Program-made: the position numbers and the translations under genes
Assembly (NCBI RefSeq): GCF_024199945.1
Contig: NZ_JANADP010000001.1
Location: forward strand, 6,324,001-6,388,000
DNA from: Bradyrhizobium sp. CCGUVB4N
GTDB taxonomy: Bacteria > Pseudomonadota > Alphaproteobacteria > Rhizobiales > Xanthobacteraceae
DNA length: 64,000 nucleotides
Direction of reading: 5' to 3'
Shown: one piece after another, positions 60,359 to 64,000 of the stretch
Layout of the letters: each line of letters begins with the position of its first letter
How positions within the stretch are numbered: the first letter of the stretch is position 1
Notes under the pieces: model-generated
What the model saw: only the letters and a program-made list of their open reading frames with translations
What the model was told of the DNA's origin: nothing
Databases searched by the model: none

Positions 60359-61432
60359 TCAGAGCAACGGACGATAGACCTCGCCGATCCGCGCCGCCTC
60401 GGCATCGAGGCTGAACTTGGCGAGCACCCGCGCCCGCCCCTGCTCGCCCATCGTGGTCGCCAGAGCCACGTCGCGCATCAGCGGCTCGAGCGCTACAGCC
60501 AGCGCCTCCGCATCACCGGTCGGGATCAACGCGCCGCTCACGCCGTCCTCGACCGCGAGCTCGGCAGCTCCAGCGCGGGCGGCGACCAGCGCGCTGCCGG
60601 CCGCCATCGCCTCGATCAGCGTCAGGCCAAAGCCTTCGTTGCGCGAGGTGAAGGCGTAGATCGTCAGCCGCTGATACCAGCGCTGCACGTCTTCGATCGG
60701 CAGCTCGCCGGTGATGACGATGCGCGATTGCAGGCCGGCTGCCGCGATGCGCTTCTTCAGATCGTTGGCGAAGGGCGTCTGCTCGGCCGTGACTTGTCCG
60801 ACGATCACGGCCGTGAAATCCGGATAGCGCGGCAGCAATCGGCACATCGCATCGACGAACACATCGGTGCCCTTCTGCGCACGCACGCGGCCGAAGCAGC
60901 CGATGGCATAACGGCCGGGCAGCGCGGCTTCCGCGAACGCCGCGGCGCGATCGACCGGCGGCGCATAGACGTCGGTGTCGACGCCGTGCGGGATCACCGT
61001 CGCTTTGACTTTGAGGAACGAGGCCGAGCTGTCCGATGTCGCGATGATCGCGTCCATCTGCCGGATCAGCCAGCGCGTGATCCAGCTGTGATGCCGCTGC
61101 GCCGCGGAGGTGAACACCAGCTTGAGTGGCCAGCCGAGCGCGCGTAGCAAAACGCCCGCGATCATCTCGTTGTTGCGGCGCGCATGCCAGATCAGGGGCG
61201 ACTTGCGGCGCCATAGCTTCAGGACATCGGCGACGCCCAGCCGCGCAATCCCCTCCGGCGCGTCCGATCCGAACCACGCGGCGCGATAGAGTTTTGCCAG
61301 CCGCGGCGCCACCATCCGGTTGGTCGCGGTGACCCCGGAATAGCGCCTGTGCAGATTTGGCACGATCACTTGCAGATCGCCCGGGAAATTCGCCACGTCA
61401 TGCTCCGTTTCGCAAAGTCCTATACGCAACAT
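60359..61432 (-). CDS. Glycosyltransferase family 4, LpcC-like LPS core enzyme
   Basis: 357 residues from ATG 61432. The N-terminal region LQVIVPNLHRRYSGVTATNR resembles the start of rhizobial LpcC core mannosyltransferases. The GT-B donor domain has VIPHGVDTDVYAPP, GCFGRVRAQKGTDVFVDA and the EX7E-type FTSRNEGFGLTLIEAMAAG. It probably transfers mannose or a related sugar to the LPS inner core. The 258 bases upstream of its stop hold the HigBA operator and no gene. It is divergent from galE. Confidence 0.88.
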   Translation of the reverse strand: MLRIGLCETEHDVANFPGDLQVIVPNLHRRYSGVTATNRMVAPRLAKLYRAAWFGSDAPEGIARLGVADVLKLWRRKSPLIWHARRNNEMIAGVLLRALGWPLKLVFTSAAQRHHSWITRWLIRQMDAIIATSDSSASFLKVKATVIPHGVDTDVYAPPVDRAAAFAEAALPGRYAIGCFGRVRAQKGTDVFVDAMCRLLPRYPDFTAVIVGQVTAEQTPFANDLKKRIAAAGLQSRIVITGELPIEDVQRWYQRLTIYAFTSRNEGFGLTLIEAMAAGSALVAARAGAAELAVEDGVSGALIPTGDAEALAVALEPLMRDVALATTMGEQGRARVLAKFSLDAEAARIGEVYRPLL

Positions 61433-61521
61433 TAAGCATAGTGACCAGTTCAGCCGGCCCGAAACCCCCTCTTCACCGCGCAAACGTTAACTTGGTGCGT
61501 TGATCGAAGACGGGTGAGATC

Positions 61522-62535
61522 ATGACTGTGCTAGTCACCGGCGGCGCCGGCTATATCGGAAGTCACACGGTCCTGGCGCTGGCGGAAGCCGGCGAGGACG
61601 TCGTCGTGATCGACGATCTCTCCACCGGTTTCTCCGCTTATCTGCCCGAGGGCGTGCCGCTGTTCATCGGCGATGCCGGCGATGAGAACCTGCTCGAGGG
61701 CGTGATCGCCCAGCACAACATCGAGAGCATCATCCATTTCGCCGGCTCCGTGGTCGTGCCGGATTCGATGCGCGACCCACTCGGCTACTACCGCAACAAT
61801 TTCATGACCGCGCGCAATCTGCTCAACGTCGCGGTGAAGCGCGGCATCAGCCGCTTCATCTTCTCCTCGACCGCCGCCGTCTACGGCAATCCGGACCAGG
61901 TGCCGGTGCCCGAGCACGCGCCGACGCGGCCGCTGTCGCCCTACGGCTCCTCGAAGCTGATGACGGAGATCATGCTGCACGACGTCGCCGCCGCCTACGG
62001 CATGCAGTACGTGACGCTGCGCTATTTCAACGTCGCGGGTGCCGATCCGCAGGCCCGCATCGGGCTTGCCACCGTCGGTGCCACGCATCTGCTCAAGATC
62101 GCGGTGGAAGCCGCGACCGGCCAGCGCGCCAAGATCGACGTGTTCGGCACCGACTACCCGACCCAGGACGGCAGCTGCATCCGCGACTTCATCCACGTGA
62201 CGGATCTGTCGCAGGCGCATCGCTCCGCCCTCGCCTATTTGCGCAACGGCGGCGCCTCGACCACGCTGAACTGCGGCTATGGCCGCGGCTATTCGGTGCT
62301 CGAAACCATCGACGCCGTGCGGCGGGTGTCGGGCCGCAGCTTCGCCGTGCAATACGCCCCGCGCCGGCCCGGCGACATCATGACCATGGTCGCCGACACC
62401 AGCCGCATCCGCGGCCTGCTCGACTGGAAGCCGCAATACGAGGACCTCGAGACCATCGCGGCGCACGCGCTGGCCTGGGAGGACAAGCTGTTCCGCGAGC
62501 GCCATGGCGAGCTCCGCCACGCCGTCTCGGCCTAG
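61522..62535 (+). CDS. galE: UDP-glucose 4-epimerase
   Basis: 337 residues. VLVTGGAGYIGSHTVLALAE NAD site, catalytic Ser/Tyr/Lys in FSSTAAVYGNP and SPYGSSKLM, and the conserved RYFNVAGADP and DFIHVTDLSQAH. It interconverts UDP-glucose and UDP-galactose for LPS and exopolysaccharide. Divergent from the LpcC-like gene with an 89-base gap. A long AT-poor gap of 119 bases separates it from the exporter gene. Confidence 0.95.
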   Translation: MTVLVTGGAGYIGSHTVLALAEAGEDVVVIDDLSTGFSAYLPEGVPLFIGDAGDENLLEGVIAQHNIESIIHFAGSVVVPDSMRDPLGYYRNNFMTARNLLNVAVKRGISRFIFSSTAAVYGNPDQVPVPEHAPTRPLSPYGSSKLMTEIMLHDVAAAYGMQYVTLRYFNVAGADPQARIGLATVGATHLLKIAVEAATGQRAKIDVFGTDYPTQDGSCIRDFIHVTDLSQAHRSALAYLRNGGASTTLNCGYGRGYSVLETIDAVRRVSGRSFAVQYAPRRPGDIMTMVADTSRIRGLLDWKPQYEDLETIAAHALAWEDKLFRERHGELRHAVSA

Positions 62536-62654
62536 AATCCATCCGGGCGCAAGCCCTTAATTGGGCTTGAAAACCGTAGCTTTAGCGGGCACAGAGGCCA
62601 TTCGATCCCTGACGCGCGGGCAGGCTTTTCGCCTTGGCCGTCAATGGACTACGG

Positions 62655-64000
62655 ATGGCCCAGTTTCCAAAGAAAATCACCGACGATCCCTATGAGGCGA
62701 TGGTCCTCATTCGCCGCCTCGTGGCGGAACAGGGGATCATCTACTGGCGGCGCTACCTCGTTGCCTTTGCGCTGATGGCGGCGGCCGCCGGCGCCACTGC
62801 GGGCGCGACCTACGTGCTCGGCCAGGTCATCAACCAGGCCTATGTCGACAAGAACATCCCGGGCATCGCGATGTTCTCGGGCATCACGGTGATCCTGCTG
62901 TTCATCAAGGGCGTGGCGACCTACGGCCACATGGTGATCCTGACCAAGATCAGCAACGCCATCCTCGCCACCAACCAGCGCCAGCTGTTCGCCAAGCTGA
63001 TGCGCGAGAGCGTCGGCTTCTTCTCGGAGCGGCATTCATCCGAATTTCTGGCGCGGCTGACGGCCGGCGCCAAATCGATCACCGACGTGCTCAACATGCT
63101 GGTCAACGCCATCGGGCGCGACCTGCTGATGCTGCTCGCCATGATCGGTGTGATGGTGTGGCAGGATCCGCTGATGTCGCTGATCGGCCTCGTCGCTGTG
63201 CCGCCGGCGATGCTGGTGCTGCGCAAGCTGGTCAAGCGCATCAAGGGCCTCGCCTACAACCAGTTCACCGGCACCGCCGACATCCTGGAGACGATGCAGG
63301 AATCGCTGCAGGGCATCCGCACGGTGAAGGCGTTCACGCTCGAAGACACCATGCAGAGCCGCATCGACGAGAACATCGCGATCGTCGAGCGCAACGCCAA
63401 CAAGATGGCCCGCGTCGCCAACCGCTCCAACCCGCTGATGGAAATGCTCGGCGGCTTCGCGGTCGCCGGCTGCCTGCTCTATGGCGGCTACAGCGTGGTC
63501 GCGCTCAACGCCACGCCCGGCGCGTTCTTCTCGTTCATGACCGCGTTCCTGATGGCAACCGAGCCGGCCAAGCGGCTGGCGCGGCTCAACATCGACCTCA
63601 ACAGCCAGCTCGTCGGCGCGCGCATGCTGCTCGAAGTCGTCGACAGCCCGGCCAGCGAGCATTCCGACGACGACAAGCCCGCGCTGAAGCTCTCCGAAGC
63701 GAAGATCGAGATGCGCGACGTCAGCTTCTGCTACCGTGCCAACGAGACCGTGCTCAACCGCATGAGCTTCGTCGCCGAGCCCGGCAAGGTCACCGCGCTG
63801 GTCGGCCCATCCGGCGGCGGCAAGTCGACCGTGCTGGCGCTGCTGCTCCGCTTCTACGAGGTGACGCAAGGCGACATCGTGATCGACGGCCAGTCGATCG
63901 GCGCGGTGTCGCGCAAATCGCTGCGGGCGCAGACCGCCTATGTCGGCCAGGACGTCTATCTGTTCCGCGACACCATCCGCAACAACATCGCCTTCGGCAA
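62655..64000 (+). CDS. MsbA-like ABC exporter, N-terminal 448 residues (3' end outside window)
   Basis: The frame is open from ATG 62655 (MAQFPKKITDDPYEAMV) to the window end. About six membrane helices (to ~320) are followed by the ATPase domain with Walker A VGPSGGGKSTVLALLLRFYE and Q-loop TAYVGQDVYLF. The signature and Walker B lie beyond the window. The layout is that of MsbA/LptB-like lipid exporters, which flip lipid A or lipid-linked glycans; the LPS genes beside it fit. Other type IV exporters share the fold, so the substrate is not certain. Confidence 0.88.
   Translation, partial: MAQFPKKITDDPYEAMVLIRRLVAEQGIIYWRRYLVAFALMAAAAGATAGATYVLGQVINQAYVDKNIPGIAMFSGITVILLFIKGVATYGHMVILTKISNAILATNQRQLFAKLMRESVGFFSERHSSEFLARLTAGAKSITDVLNMLVNAIGRDLLMLLAMIGVMVWQDPLMSLIGLVAVPPAMLVLRKLVKRIKGLAYNQFTGTADILETMQESLQGIRTVKAFTLEDTMQSRIDENIAIVERNANKMARVANRSNPLMEMLGGFAVAGCLLYGGYSVVALNATPGAFFSFMTAFLMATEPAKRLARLNIDLNSQLVGARMLLEVVDSPASEHSDDDKPALKLSEAKIEMRDVSFCYRANETVLNRMSFVAEPGKVTALVGPSGGGKSTVLALLLRFYEVTQGDIVIDGQSIGAVSRKSLRAQTAYVGQDVYLFRDTIRNNIAFG

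Noticed and set aside
1..64000. CRISPR array, IS element, prophage or tRNA gene
   Set aside because: No regularly spaced direct repeats, transposase, integrase, phage structural gene or cloverleaf sequence was seen.

Overview
The window looks like chromosomal DNA of a Bradyrhizobium-type alphaproteobacterium. It is GC-rich, has few tRNA-like or mobile features, and carries small intergenic palindromes of kinds common in that group. Its protein families (a MctP-type monocarboxylate permease with a DUF3311 partner, an Mla/MCE lipid transporter with a STAS-MlaE fusion, an LpcC-like glycosyltransferase, DUF1127) fit rhizobiales. The species cannot be fixed from sequence alone.

Layout. 1-2.5 kb: C-terminal part of a very long coiled-coil protein built on 44-residue repeats. 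2.5-8.6 kb (minus): a signalling and uptake unit made of a LuxR-type regulator, a transporter-fused hybrid kinase, a monocarboxylate permease and its 58-residue partner. 9.1-11.9 kb (minus): an MlaD/MlaF/MlaE ABC lipid transporter. 12-24.7 kb: housekeeping and accessory genes (dipeptide epimerase, MFS permease, acyltransferase, a secreted caspase-like protein facing a 64-residue gene across two palindromic boxes, threonine/serine dehydratase, glycosyltransferase plus LpxH-like phosphatase, a TetR-controlled pair of small membrane proteins, thiD). 25-27.3 kb: a hybrid kinase whose N-terminus matches the plant ethylene-receptor copper domain, then a stand-alone Lrp/AsnC ligand domain. 27.4-31.1 kb: a PqqD-like / HprK-like / GT2 / nucleotidyltransferase group that resembles a peptide-modification locus with no visible precursor. 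31.3-43.2 kb: mixed metabolic genes (cytochromes c, CHRD protein, methyltransferase, Cys/Met PLP enzyme, DoxX, molybdenum hydroxylase large subunit, DUF1152, GNAT, DUF1127, acyltransferase).

43.2-64 kb is a surface polysaccharide and LPS region: murJ; amino-sugar aminotransferase and dehydrogenase; mannose-1-phosphate guanylyltransferase/isomerase; UDP-sugar epimerase; flippase-like membrane protein; GT2; FlaA1/CapD-type dehydratase; O-antigen ligase; the ADP-heptose route (hldE, hldD, gmhB) with heptosyltransferase waaF; an LpcC-like glycosyltransferase; galE; and the start of an MsbA-like exporter. A HigBA-type locus with a broken toxin and an intact antitoxin lies inside it at 59.4-60.15 kb.

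The most interesting items are the ethylene-receptor-like kinase, the PqqD/HprK-like group, the degraded toxin with retained antitoxin and operator, and the paired operator boxes at 17.4 and 23.1 kb. No CRISPR array, prophage, insertion sequence, rRNA or tRNA gene was seen.
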